Assembly (NCBI GenBank): GCA_903813345.2
Contig: CAIIXF020000009.1
Location: 16,023,759 to 16,087,758, forward strand
DNA from: Owenia fusiformis
Taxonomy: Eukaryota; Annelida; Polychaeta; Sabellida; Oweniidae
DNA length: 64,000 nucleotides
Direction of reading: 5' to 3'
The position numbers and the translations under genes are program-made. Each line of letters opens with the position of its first letter. Within the stretch, counting starts at the first letter, position 1. Positions 21,890-32,721 of this stretch are shown here, in pieces. A model generated the notes under the pieces. That model was not told the origin of the DNA and did not search any database. It saw only the letters and a program-made list of their open reading frames with translations.

Positions 21890-23321
21890 CTAGAGGTTTA
21901 AGATTGCAAGCAATCTTAAGGAGGCCCTGTAGGCGTTTTTGGCAATTTCAAGGTCAGCCAAAGGTCAAATCTCAAATCTAGGGTCATATATTAACACCAG
22001 GCAACTTGTAGATGATTTTTAAAAAAAAGTTTGGTCAATTTGAAGCAAGTTGAAATTTAGTCTTGAAAAGTTTGGAAATTTGACCTTTTTTCAGTTTTTG
22101 AGTCCTAATATCTCAAAACTGGTACACAATTTTAATAAATAGTCAATTGCTAATATGTGTAGAACCTATAGAGGAATATATATCCTGACTTTCATGAACA
22201 AATATTGATTTGTAGTCACCAAAACTTAGAAACTTCGAAAACACAGTTGGTGATTTAATTTGAAGACTTTGACCTTTGATCTTGCAAATTTTACTTTAAT
22301 TGACCTCAGTTGGTCTTTTGTGATCAAATATACCTAAATTTGAATCAAGAAAATCGATTTAAAAAATCAACTTTTTTTACCTTCCGAAGGTCACTGAAGG
22401 TCAACCAAAGGTCAAAGGTCAAAAGTAAGGTCAGATTTGGATTTCTGAGATCTTGTAGATGCTTTTTAAAAAAAAGTTTGGTCAATTTAGAGCAAGTTGA
22501 AATTTAGTCTTGCAAAGTTTCGAAATTTGACCTTTTTTCAGTTTTTGAGTTCTAATATCTCAAAACTGGTACACAATTTTAATAAATAGTCAATTGCTAA
22601 TATGTGTAGAACCTATAGAGGAATATATATCCTCACTTTCATGAAAAAATCTTGATTTGTAGTCACCAATTTTGAGAAACTTGGAAAACACAGTTTGTGA
22701 TTTAGTTTGATGACCTTGACCTTTGACCTTGCAAATTTTACTTTTTTAGACCTCAGTGGGTCCTTTGGGATCAAATATACCTAAATTTGAATCCAGAAAA
22801 TCAATTTGAAAAATCAACTTTTTTTACCTTTCGAAGGTCACCAAAGGTCAACCAAAGGTCGGAGGTCAAAATTTAGGACATATTTGAGTTCCTGAGATCT
22901 TGTAGATGATTTTAAAAAAAAAATCTGGTTCATTTGAAGCAAGTTGAAAAATGACCGATTTTTGCCGTTTTTTGACGTCAAATATCTCAAAAACGGTAAA
23001 AAATTAACGCGTACATATTGTGAGCAATTTGTAGAGAATGCTTATATCTAGTTACATTTTAATTCATCGCAAGAAATAATGAAGTATGAGGAAGAAATCT
23101 GAGAAACTTAAAAAAAACTTTGATTTGACCTAGATTTTGACCTTTGACCTTGACCTAGATAAAAAGTTCTTTCCCCCCAAGTTCAGCCAAGGTCCCTGAA
23201 AGGTGCATGTAGGAGATGGTTGAAAGGTAGTTGGAAGTAGGAGAAAAGGGTTTAGGAAGAATAAAGAATAATAATAATATCTATAAAATCTATAGGAGGC
23301 CCCCTGTCGGGGGGCCTCCTA
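21890..23321 (-). mobile_element. Helitron-like family E, complete copy on the minus strand
   Basis: Read on the minus strand it begins with the strong hairpin AGGAGGCCCCC-loop-GGGGGCCTCC (23294-23320). It runs through AGGTCA-rich sequence and ends with GGGCCTCC, the hairpin AAGATTGCTTGCAATCTT and CTAG at 21890-21893, followed by TTATT. The GGGCCTCC near the 3' end repeats one arm of the 5' hairpin. This is the only family E copy here with both ends intact (1432 bp). Confidence 0.82.
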
Positions 23322-23555
23322 ATAAGAATGGTAACCATTCTTATAGAAAAATAATACATTTTTGTAAAAATCTTTAGTTTTCCTGGAATAAATTATGCAC
23401 TGTTGTGATTTTTAGAAAATAGACATGACAAGGAATGACATGAGATAAGTCTGGACGTAAAAATGATTTTCAAAAATGACCTTGTAGCTTTGCAACTTTA
23501 ATGTTCACAAAGTAAAATAAACAGGCAACGTGAAAAAAAGTCAGACAACTTATAA

Positions 23556-23906
23556 TTAATTTTCTGCATCAAAATATACTTCGGGGAATCTTTTACTGAA
23601 TACATATCCTGAAATCTGATTTGCCCCGAATCCACCATTATTTCGACTGATTTCTGGAAGACCCTGGAGCATGATTTGTTTCCAAGGAATATCAACTATT
23701 TCGCACAATTTATTCTTTAACCTACTGTAAGCTACTTCATCTAGGACAAAATAAATCACCTCATGCAATGGCATATCATTATTTTTTGCAATGATTGATT
23801 TTTCTTTGGAAAAATGATGGGTAAATAAATACTGAACAAATGAAAGAATGAATAAATTGAACAAATGCTTGTGTTTATAAATGATATATGCTTTTAAATA
23901 ATTCAT
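23556..23906 (-). pseudogene. 116-codon frame of unknown origin inside the TTAG-flanked element
   Basis: The frame reads through PLHEVIYFVLDEVAYSRLKN and VDIPWKQIMLQGLPEISRNN before a stop at 23556. The last 75 or so residues look protein-like in composition, unlike the AT-rich start, but I recognise no domain. It lies between the reversed family E insertion and the right end of the 21431-24453 element, so it may be a remnant of that element's own protein. Function unknown; it could be chance. Confidence 0.3.
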
Positions 23907-24894
23907 TTCACAACGTTTTTAATTATTAATTGGTTTCGGGGACTTGCCAGCCCCAGGGACGCCCCAATAAATATTTTAAATTTTAATCGAAATAAAACCA
24001 AACAGAGATGTACACATTTGAAAGAACATGTGTTTCATCAATACTATTACGACTATTCCAGATATTTATTCGCCAATGTTGTAAAAATCATTCGGAGTAT
24101 GGGACGTCTGCATTGTTTTCAATAACTTTCAATAACTTCGTATTGGACCAGAACTGGCTTAAAACAAAATTCCTACAAAGGACTGATTTAGCCATTGCCC
24201 AAGATGGGTTATTTTGTCCGAGATGAAGCATGCCAAACGTTTTGAGGGAAGTGTAACTTCACTATGACATGTTTTTAAGAAAATAATGCTCTCGTGTTCA
24301 CCATCACAAATATCAATTCATTTACTGCTCATATATGTAGCACAGTAATTTAATGATTCTGGTTATATGCATTTTTCCGCAAAATGATATTTTGGGAAAT
24401 CATGACCGGGGGTTCATTCGAACCCACCGAACCCCCGCTGGCTACAGCTATGCTTAGTAATCATAACGTCAACGGCAACCATAGGATTGTTGTGTAAACA
24501 AATAACAAAACATTTTGGCATTATGACGTCATGATCTAATGGACCAAAAGCAGGCCACGTGGGGACCAGTGAGAGATCACATGGGGGCCAATAACGTCAC
24601 AACCAATTCGAATATTGCTTATTAAGCAGCTATAACGATCGTTAGAGTGAAATAATTTTCATACAACTGATGAGAAAACATGTCCAAATACATTTATCAA
24701 AACATTATATTGATTCCTTAAGGTTAAAAATACCATTTCATATCTGCTTTAAGGTAGTTAAACACCATGATCATAGTATTAAACTGTTAAATTGTAATGA
24801 TGATCACTTAAAATTGTTAAGGATATTCCTGGCATTAATGTCATACATATTTACTAGTCATTGCAATACATTATAACGGTCATAGTAGGACTAA

Positions 24895-25830
24895 GCCTAA
24901 ATTTCTACATTACCACCCTCATACCTGGCCTTGCAATACTATATTACATTGTCACGGTCATACCAGGCTTTGCGATCCCATAATACATTGTCACGGTCAT
25001 ACCAGGTTTTGAAATACACATTCTCATGGTCACTTATAGCAATCATAAAGGACGATTCTCGGTTTGAAGAACAGTCTCCTGGGCTAATAATTTTTTTCAT
25101 GAAAATATAGAAATATTATCCAAATTAAACTATGAATATTCAAAAGAGGACATTTAAATCTACAAGATGTAAAAATAACAAATTGGTCTGAAGCAGGGAT
25201 AACGCTCAATTTGACCGATTCAATAAAATACAAGTCTCGATTTGTGGGAAAAAGTTCATCAGTGTACTGCGCTAATATTTTTTTAGATTGAGGAAATTCG
25301 TTCTCCAAACCGAGAATCGTCCTTTCTAGATTACCAGTTCTCATACCCGAACTTGGAATACTATATCACATTGCCACGGCGGTCATACCAAGCCTTGCAA
25401 TACTATATTACATTGGCACAGCCATGCCAGGCCTTGCAGTACTATATTACATTGCCACGATCATGCCAGGCTTTGCAATACACATTGTCACGGTTATAGC
25501 AGTCCTAATCGTAAATTTCTACATTACACCTTTCATACCTGAACTTGCAATACTGTATTACATTGTCACGGTCATGCCAGGCCGAACAGAACTATATAAC
25601 ATTGTCACGGTCATGCCAGGCCTTGCAGTACGACAGTATATTACATTGTCACGGTCATGCCAGGCCTTGCAGTACTACATTACATTGTCACGGTCATGCC
25701 AAGCCATGCAGAACTATATTACATTGTCACGGTCATGGCAGGCATTGCAATATAAAACAGCATTGTCACGGTTATACCAGGCTTTAATGATAACATTACC
25801 ACGGTCATGACAGGATCCTTGCGCTACTTA
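24895..25830. repeat. Minisatellite of about 50 bp units (CACGGTCATGCCAGGC)
   Basis: About a dozen copies of 'cattgtcacggtcatgccag' plus 'gccttgcagtactatatta' occur in two blocks (about 24910-25035 and 25340-25830), split by a MITE at 25047-25325. Overlapping open frames of 128 and 80 codons here are by-products of the repeat and are not genes. Confidence 0.85.
25047..25325. mobile_element. MITE inserted in the minisatellite
   Basis: AAAGGACGATTCTCGGTTTG at 25047 and its inverse ending at 25325 are near-perfect terminal repeats of about 25 bases. The 279 bp unit has no coding. Confidence 0.82.
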
Positions 25831-25962
25831 AAAACACTGAATAACATGGTGACGGTTACGCCAGGCGTTAGTCTTGCAACAGATAGGGTCTCGAAAAATG
25901 GCGATGTTCGAAAACTGGACGAAATGTCATTAACGTCTGACATTAGTAACTGGCTGTAAAAT

Positions 25963-26243
25963 CTAAGTTAGCAATCCAGAAGATGATTTTATGATTACGA
26001 CATGACCAGTTGTTCATGCAGGAATATATCTCTACTGGAAGGCCACGATACAGTGGCCTTAGAAATAAATTCCTGCATGAACAACTGGTCATGTCCTAAT
26101 CATAAAATTTGAAATGATATGTCCGCCATTTTCCACATCACAATTTGAATTGTGAGTTTTGGTCTTATTACCTCACCAAAAATTCCAAAACACACATAAA
26201 GTGATCAGTGTATTAGTTCACATCTTCTGGATCGCTAACTTAG
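25963..26243. mobile_element. Palindromic MITE just upstream of NOL11 exon 2
   Basis: The outer ends 'ctaagttagcaatccagaag' and 'cttctggatcgctaacttag' pair. The inner arms 'atgaccagttgttcatgcag' and 'ctgcatgaacaactggtcat' pair more perfectly. It ends about 55 bases before the exon 2 acceptor. A scrap of the CAGATGCG-family MITE (GACTAGATGCGAATAG, 26247-26262) lies between them. Confidence 0.8.
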
Positions 26244-26299
26244 AATAGACTAGATGCGAATAGAAATAATGAATACAAAAAAACTTCTGTTTATTTCAG

Positions 26300-26419
26300 G
26301 TGTCAAACCAAAAGGTTCTCTCCAGCTGGAAGTTAAGTGAAAACAAAGGTCATGAAATCACATCCCCAGCAGTTTATAATAAGGAGAGTGGAACATATCA
26401 CATGGTCATCAATTACAAG
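26300..26419 (+). CDS. NOL11: NOL11 exon 2
   Basis: Acceptor TTTCAG precedes 26300 and donor AAG|GTAAAT follows 26419. The exon is exactly 40 codons, in phase 0 at both ends. It encodes VSNQKVLSSWKLSENKGHEI followed by TSPAVYNKESGTYHMVINYK. This aligns with human NOL11 VSDQKPLGSW, then ITCPAVCN, then a short strand ending in VVHDNK. It extends the N-terminal propeller-like region. Intron 1 before it is 12.8 kb and almost entirely mobile DNA. Confidence 0.93.
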
Positions 26420-26608
26420 GTAAATCAATAAATATAACTTTAATTTTTTTTCATAAAAATGTTATACAGTACGTCATGATTCTTGAAATTCAGTCTTTGT
26501 GCAATATTGCAAAGTACTACTAGAGGGACAATGATGATTATGGTTTTGAGTCATGATTTTCAATACATTCTAGAAATAGGCCCCTTATATTGATAATCTT
26601 TTCTTCAG

Positions 26609-26665
26609 GAAATTTGGACTTGGACAGACAACACTAACAATTTAGAGAAATCAAAGAAAATAAAG
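26609..26665 (+). CDS. NOL11: NOL11 exon 3
   Basis: This is a 57 bp exon of 19 codons, in phase 0 at both ends, between acceptor TTCTTCAG and donor AAG|GTAATG. It reads EIWTWTDNTNNLEKSKKIK, matching the human segment LRIWNNEDVNLDKVFK. It splices directly to exon 4 at 30006: the joined alignment to human has no gap, which argues against using a possible acceptor at about 29595. Confidence 0.9.
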
Positions 26666-26812
26666 GTAATGTATTTGTACACAAAGATTTATAGAAATCA
26701 GTTGAAACCAAATGTTCTAACTTTTTTAGAAATGTATAAAAGAGATTAATGACAGTTTAAATCTACAGCTTTTTACTTAACTGTGTCCTGTTCCCAATTT
26801 TGTGTTTTTTTA

Positions 26813-27700
26813 TCGTACCTAACAAGAGGTACGATATTGTAGTCAGCTTGACGGGCGGCGGGCGGGCGGCGTCTCACTTTTCAGCTTGTCTACAGGTTTC
26901 CAGCCAAACCATTTGAGGGGATTCATCTGGAATTTTCAGGGATGTTTCTACATATCAACGTCAAGAACTGATTAGTTTCTGGGCATTCTGGGTAAATTTT
27001 AAGGTGGCCATTTTGCATTTTCCGTCCTAAAATCTTCACTTTCAAGACTTGTCTACAGGTTTTGAGCCAAACCATTTGAGGGATTCATCTGAAATTTTCA
27101 GGGATGTTTCTACATATCAACGTCAAGAACTGATTAGTTTTTGGGCATTCTGGGTAAATTTTAAGGTGGCCATTTTGGATTTTCCGTCCTAAAATCTTTA
27201 CTTTCAAGACTTGTCTACAGGTTTCCAGCCAAACCATTTGAGGGATTCATCTGAAATTTTCAGGGATGTTTCTACATATCAACTTCAAGAACTGATTAGT
27301 TTTTGGGCATTCTGAGTAAATTTTAAGGTGGCCATTTTGGATTTTCCGTCCTAAAATCTTTACTTTCAAGACTTGTCTACAGGTTTCCAGCCAAACATTT
27401 TGAGGGATTCATCTGAAATTTTCAGGGATGTTTCTACATATCAACCTCAAGAACTGATTAGTTTTTGGGCATTCTGGTTAAATTTTAAGGTGGCCATTTT
27501 GGATTTTCCGTCCTCAAATCTTCACTTTCAAGACTTGTCTACAGGTTTCCAGCCAAACCTTTCAAATTTTTACATATGTTACACAGTGATAAGTTCTAGA
27601 GCTGATTAACTTTTCTGCGGCCATCTTGCTTTCTTGGTCAACAAGACCACAATGCTGTGTTTTAGGTACGATATTGTTCACGTCTGTGCCTTGTTGTTTC
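26813..27700 (+). mobile_element. Helitron-like family C with a five-unit core of about 165 bp repeats
   Basis: The 5' end is TCGTACCT-aacaag-AGGTACGA, a perfect eight base pair hairpin, after TTTTTTTA. A GC-rich GGGCGGC stretch follows, then about five tandem units each holding 'ggccattttggattttccgt' and 'cttgtctacaggtttccagc'. AGGTACGATATTG recurs at 27664-27676, inverting the 5' terminus. The exact 3' end is unclear (about 27690-27725). The core units resemble those of family B. It sits in NOL11 intron 3. Confidence 0.7.
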
Positions 27701-28172
27701 TTTTACAACATTGCTGCCTAGCAACAGTGACATAACAGGCTAACATAGTAAGAAAGGTTACCTAAAGGAAAATACAAAAATATCAAAACAGACTTTGTGC
27801 CATGTACTATATATGTAATAGCATGTACCACATCATCACTCGCGAGAGAGAATTCAACTAAATTCAAAGATTCTAGCACAAAATTGATAAATGTATCCTT
27901 TAAAAAACAATCATCATCTAATGTTAAGTCTTTATCAAAAATAATACGCTCCCCAAGAGACTCCATCAACTTTTGACAACTGATTGAGTGGCGCTGGCAG
28001 TGCAAGATGAAATGCCCTCTCACCACAGATACAATGATTCTCAAAAATTCTTGTAATGTGGTATCGATATGTTGAAGTTTTTGAACACACGTTTTTTCTT
28101 AATTAAACAAGTAATCAAAAAATTCTAAAAATTTTACACATTGTCAATTAATGGTCATCTTTTGAATGGTGT

Positions 28173-28964
28173 TAATATACCGTATTTTCTCCAATAAACG
28201 CACAGTGCGTCTACCAAATTCTCCTGGAGGAGATGTCTCAAATGACAAAATCCCCGGGGATTTGTGAAAAAAAATTTGGGCGATAATAGGGTGTTTCATG
28301 ATTTTCCTCTTTAAAACTAGACTCACTCCAACTAGATAACATATTATCATACCTCAATGTTTTCTTCATGCTTTTATCAATCTGCTGAATGTGTTTCCGT
28401 GGGTTAATTGGCATTATAATACGCATCAATATTGATGATAAACATCCACTCCAATTGCTCCGAGCAGGCGCCATTTTGGAAATTGACACCGATACCCGAG
28501 TCAAAATCTAAAGGCTTCTTGTATCTGAATGGTCCTCATAGTTGGTGAAAATATGTTTTATATCCATATAATGCTACTTAACATTTATAAAGGATTGAAT
28601 ATTTGTTTGTGGGAAAGGGCAGAAGAATATTTATAGATCGGAACTCCCATGATGCACTGCGAGTTTGAGTAATGGCTACGGGCCCGAATTAACGTTCATT
28701 GTAGCTTTTAACTCATCACTATAAGGTTATCATGAACGTAGTTATAGCTCATAAGGTTCCTTAGACACGTCTGTAACAGCATTATACTCACAAACGGCTT
28801 TATCGATAGCGGTAAGTGAATAATTCAATATTACCCTATTATCGCCCGCTCGAATAAATTATATTTTTTCTTGATTTTTGTTTTTCAAGTTGCCAGTCTT
28901 TCTTTGAAAAGTCGGGTGTGCGTTTATTGGAGTGTGTGCCTTTATTAGAGATAATACGATAATA
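28173..28964. mobile_element. MITE of about 790 bp with imperfect TIRs
   Basis: 'ctccaataaacgcac' (about 28189) is mirrored by 'gtgcgtttattggag' (about 28918), and 'gggcgataatagggt' by 'accctattatcgccc' further in. It lies in NOL11 intron 3 and has no coding. Confidence 0.75.
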
Positions 28965-29049
28965 TGAAAAAAAAATATACAAACTTTTCTCTTTATTGTT
29001 TTAGAAAACACATCAGACACTTCTTTTGTTCTTGGTATCATATGTTCGG

Positions 29050-29350
29050 AATGAAATGAAACGTCTTTCCGAACCTCATTGAAACAAAACGACATAAACA
29101 AAACATATTTAGGTCTCTCAATATTGTAATTGTACAAAGGAAATTTTGGTTGATTTTAAAAAAGTATCTTGTTAATGAAATAAAACCTATTTCTTAATTT
29201 TAGCTATTTTGGGGAGTTGTTTTAATTTTTTGAATACTTTTTGTTAAATGAACCAAAGTTTCCTTTGTATAACCAAAATATTGAGAGGTCTAAAAAATGT
29301 TGTATATGCTGTTTTGTTCCAACAAGGTTCAGAAAGACATTTTATTTTAT
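29050..29350. mobile_element. AT-rich palindromic MITE
   Basis: 'gtctttccgaacctcattg' pairs with 'caacaaggttcagaaagac', and 'aggtctctcaatattg' with 'caaaatattgagaggtct'. The arms are about 95 bases around a spacer of about 100. Confidence 0.75.
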
Positions 29351-30005
29351 TCTCAAAAATTGGTAGATAGGAACAAAAAACAATTGCACTAAAAAACAAA
29401 AATTGTTAACAAAAACAGTTATATAAAATATATATAAATAATTTTCACATTAAATTTTTGTCAATCATTGACCATTACATAAAGGACTGTGTTTTTTACA
29501 GAATGTTTTAAAAAATTGGTTTAAGAGAAAATCCTTTCTGGGATTTGAAGTGAAGGCCACTTTATATTCTGTTCAAAATAATCTCTTGTTTACAGGTTAG
29601 ATTAAGTGGTGTTGAAGTCAAGAAGTTTGCTGGTTTTATTTCTGACGTTAGTTTTGAATGTTGACATTTTAGCTATTGCTCTTTCTATTACAGTAAATGA
29701 GTTCCATTCTTTAAACTATCTCAAAACTGGGGATTTACGCAAAAGGGCACTTCCTCAATCCAAGATGTTGTTAATGTATACAAGAAGACTATGATAAACA
29801 AGAAGTCCTAATGCTCTTTTTCAATCAAATTATCGATGTGCAAGCAAAATGTAAAGAGATCGTGACTGAAGCATCAACTACTTCATTCATTATATAGATT
29901 ATTATTCCATGCACAAACATAGGTTGTACAATAAAATACAATATAGGTTTCCTCAGGATTTATGTGCATGTACTGTAAAGCTAGATTCTCTTGTTTTGCT
30001 TGTAG
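29351..30005. other. NOL11 intron 3, no recognised feature
   Basis: AT-rich intron sequence. A potential acceptor near 29595 followed by VRLSGVEVKKFAG was considered as an exon and rejected. Confidence 0.5.
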
Positions 30006-30206
30006 ACATCTTACAAAATCCACAGACTGTTTTCCTTAGAGGGCCATGGTACAGTTGTCTTACTGGAGAATGGTGCAGCCTGCCTTTTATCTGAACTAAA
30101 AGATAAACAGCTCATTGGCAGGATCACTGCTGGAGAGACACTGCACTGGTGGCATGTTGGAACTCTGGGACAAACCCTCTATGTACTATTCGTTACTTTA
30201 GATACG
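30006..30206 (+). CDS. NOL11: NOL11 exon 4
   Basis: This exon of 67 codons is in phase 0 at both ends (acceptor TTGTAG, donor ACG|GTGAGA). It starts TSYKIHRLFSLEGHGTVVLL and contains ENGAACLLSELKDKQLIGRI, followed by a LHWWHVGTLGQTLYVLF block. It matches human NOL11, where a VYRILSVQG-like strand is followed by LVLFKEGAV and a hydrophobic FVVFRHPVLIFIT block. The conserved spacing and hydrophobic pattern leave little doubt about the family. Confidence 0.92.
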
Positions 30207-30776
30207 GTGAGATGGCATCATGATCAGTATATTCTGTTCAGAGATTTAAAGGGATGTTAGTTATCAAAGTTGTTCATTGACATACAGCAACTACAGGTAG
30301 TTTAAACCAAAACTTCAAGAGAACACTTTTTTGCCAGATTCATGAATTAATGATTTAAAAATTGTAATTGTGGTCTAATAATGATCCAGTGTGATTCTTC
30401 AGTCTGAGTTCCAATGAACAATTAACACATAGTTAATCACATTCCAGTCAATCAGAATATCATATTTAATACTATATGCATTCTAATTTTTTAAGCAGAT
30501 TGATGGCTATTTTTAGATTTTGTTTATTTGATTACCCTCCATGGTTTCATTATAGTTCTGTTCACTCTGGCTTGGTGTTTGCCTAGTATCAACATTAAAG
30601 GGTTGAATTCTGATGGGTCACCCTGTAATTTGAAATGAAGTGATGGGGTTGATAATTCTGTTCTGAGGTGACGTTTTTAAATGTTTGATGAGCCAGGTAT
30701 GATGAGGTTCGTTTGAATATCTCCTCTACAATTAGATGCACTATTTTCTAAATCATAATTTGATTGCTTCTGACAG

Positions 30777-30924
30777 GAGGGGAAGGTGAGGCTATATCAA
30801 CAATGGTTTCCTCCAAGTGGAGCAGTAGAGAATGTATCTCAGCTAAAGAGAGAAACAGATGATAACCAGTTTGTTAGCTGTACCATACAAAATTATAAAG
30901 ACCAACTTAAGATTTTATCTCTCT
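30777..30924 (+). CDS. NOL11: NOL11 exon 5
   Basis: Acceptor GACAG precedes 30777 and donor TCTCT|GTAAGT follows 30924. The exon is 49 codons plus one base. It encodes EGKVRLYQQWFPPSGAVENV, then QLKRETDDNQFVSCTIQ and a final LKILSL. It corresponds to the human stretch from GNYFAYVQMF to FISLMSLSSDGC. The split codon T|GG completed by exon 6 gives Trp where human has Ser. Intron 5 after it is 17.9 kb and packed with Helitron-like elements. Confidence 0.9.
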
Positions 30925-31417
30925 GTAAGTATGTATTGTTATTGTGAGTACAGAATATTATTTTGGGTCAGACAATGGTACCTGTTACTATGCTACATGT
31001 AGGTTGAGTCTAACAAAGCATTTTTGTAACGAAGATTAGCAAAAAATTGTGTGCACACTGGCTTTATCCAACCCTAATGAAGCAATTATTTGGTGTTACG
31101 CTGCACTTTAAATGCTTCGTTGCACGTGCGCATTACTCATCTGCCCCACCCACTTATTTATTATCCCAACGAACGAAGTTCTGTAGGGATATAGTGAAGC
31201 CCTCCGTCCGTCTGTCCGTCAGTTGGTCAGTCAGTCCGTCCGTCTGTCCGGAAGATAACTCGAATACTAGTTTACAGATTTTCTTCATATTTGGTGGAAA
31301 GATGTATATTGGTGAATAGTTTTACGCCTATATTGTATTTTTTTTCAAGATGGCCACCAGTTTAAAAATGGCTGGAATTTTTCGCAAAAGTCTCATTTTA
31401 AACCAAAATAATATATA

Positions 31418-31845
31418 GAGGATATCCTATGATTTATGAGTGATATGATTTTTATCCACGAATGGATATGATATCTGCACGAGCGAGCGTAGCGAGAGAG
31501 TGCAGATATTAATATCCATGAGTGGATTAAAATCATATCACGAGTAAATCATAGGATGTTCTTTTTATTCCATAGTTAAAGTCATCATCAGAATTGTCGG
31601 AAATTAAGTCATTTAATTCGAATTTTCCAAACGATCCGGCGATGTTGACACTTAGCCTCGTTTTGAGTCTGAAGTAGCAAAAATCCATTAACCATCGCAT
31701 ACGACGTCGTATGTCATGGCTAAAAAACCGTATGCTATGGTTAAGTGAAAATTTGTCAAAAATATCATATTTTACCACTGATCACAAAAATACCGTTTTT
31801 ATTTTCACATGTTATCCAATGAATATCATGCTAACTATGGAATAA
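31418..31845. mobile_element. Palindromic MITE inside copy A5
   Basis: A strong inverted pair spans about 31425-31560: 'atcctatgatttatgagtga' pairs with 'cgagtaaatcataggat', and 'cgagcgagcg' sits near the centre. A second pair, TTCCATAGTTA (31568) and TAACTATGGAA (31832), closes the rest. This may be two adjacent elements. Confidence 0.65.
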
Positions 31846-32179
31846 ATATTATTATTTGAAATTTTGGTATTATATTAACAACATCTATCTATTTCACATA
31901 TATCCCGGGTTTTTCACCCTGACCCCCAGGGGCCGTAAATGGGGGACTGGGAAAACAGGAAATTGCGTTAATTTTGAGATGTTTTTGAAGTATAGCTTTA
32001 TTATACTCAAATGAAAGGAAATTTAAAGTAGATTGTAAATATTGTAGCGTTTTTCTGATTCGGGCCTCAAAAATTCAAAATGGCTGCCTAATGCGGGATT
32101 TCGCAATTATTTTCTGTTCTCTTAAAAGTATGGCTATATTATACTCAAATTGAAGGTATTTCAGAGTAGATCACAATTA

Positions 32180-32591
32180 CTCAGATTCGAGTAGGTAGTT
32201 ACCAGTTTCGCCATCAGGTGGCTGATTCGGGGGAATTAACATGGCAGGGTATTACAAAATTCCCTTAAACTTGAATATGCATCAGTTTTGGTGGTTCACT
32301 TTTCATATTACCTTTATGTATCTGATAGTTATACAAATAAAAATATGTCCAGTAAAAGAATATATTATCTGCCCAACACAAGAAAAAATATTTCACTTTT
32401 TGTGGTTTTACAACATGGGGTCTATGGGGAATCTCCCCGACCTAGAAGTCACATTTTCAAAGAAAATTAAATTTTTAAAGTTGATAAAATCTTTTCAAAA
32501 CCACATTTCTAAATGTAATTTTACATGTAGATTCCAAATATGACATCAGTTTTTAATGACGTAAATCAAGATTATTTCTACTCGCATCTGG
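32180..32591 (+). mobile_element. CAGATGCG-family MITE (411 bp)
   Basis: It begins TCAGATTCGAGTAGG and ends CTACTCGCATCTG, with short inverted termini. The interior, including 'tagttaccagtttcgccatc', matches the copies at 33782-34178 and 55828-56259, which are oppositely oriented. Confidence 0.85.
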
Positions 32592-32721
32592 GATATTACG
32601 GCATTATTTTTCTGATTTGCTCCTCTGAAAATTCAAAATGGCTGACTAGAGCAGAAATTCGCCATTACTTAGAGTTATCTTGAAAGTATGGTTACATGAT
32701 ACTACAATGATTTAGAATATT

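Larger units (their letters stand above)
21431..24453. mobile_element. 3.0 kb element with TTAG duplication and degenerate TIRs
   Basis: The left end CAGTGGCGTAGCCAGG and the right end, which inverts to GCATAGCTGTAGCCAGC, share an imperfect inverted repeat including GGGGGTTC. TTAG flanks both sides (21427-21430, 24454-24457). CAGTGGCGTAGCCAG-type ends occur on DNA transposons of several superfamilies; I cannot name this one. A reversed family E element (21890-23321) is inserted in it, and a 116-codon minus-strand frame lies at 23556-23906. Confidence 0.65.
20795..25895. repeat. 5.1 kb interrupted foldback with minisatellite arms
   Basis: The left arm (about 20795-21150) and right arm (about 24880-25895) are inverted copies. 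'caagacttacgcctgcc' pairs with 'ggcgttagtcttg', and 'gcgcaaggatcctgccatga' pairs with 'tcatgacaggatccttgcgc'. The inner arms also pair around 21362-21400 and 24565-24600 (ggcccccacgtgatc with gatcacatgggggcc). The right arm has expanded a unit of about 50 bp (cattgtcacggtcatgccag), while the left arm holds only two or three units. A 3.0 kb element sits at the centre. Confidence 0.75.
31164..32720 (+). mobile_element. Helitron-like family A, copy A5 (3' end lost), with two MITEs inserted
   Basis: The 5' terminus TCCCAACGAACGAAGTTC, the CCGTCCGTC run and the body match copy A1. The body continues after a MITE at 31418-31845 (atattattatttgaaatttt) and around a CAGATGCG-family MITE at 32180-32591. 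No inverted terminus, 3' hairpin or CTRR end is found before the next element at 32722. Confidence 0.75.

Noticed and set aside
25424-25810. 128-codon open frame with repeated VTVMPG-like peptides
   Set aside because: It is the translation of the CACGGTCATGCCAGGC minisatellite; neighbouring frames are open for the same reason.
29596-29660. Possible extra NOL11 exon after an acceptor-like CAG (VRLSGVEVKK)
   Set aside because: Exons 3 and 4 join in phase and align to human NOL11 with no gap, so nothing is missing between them.
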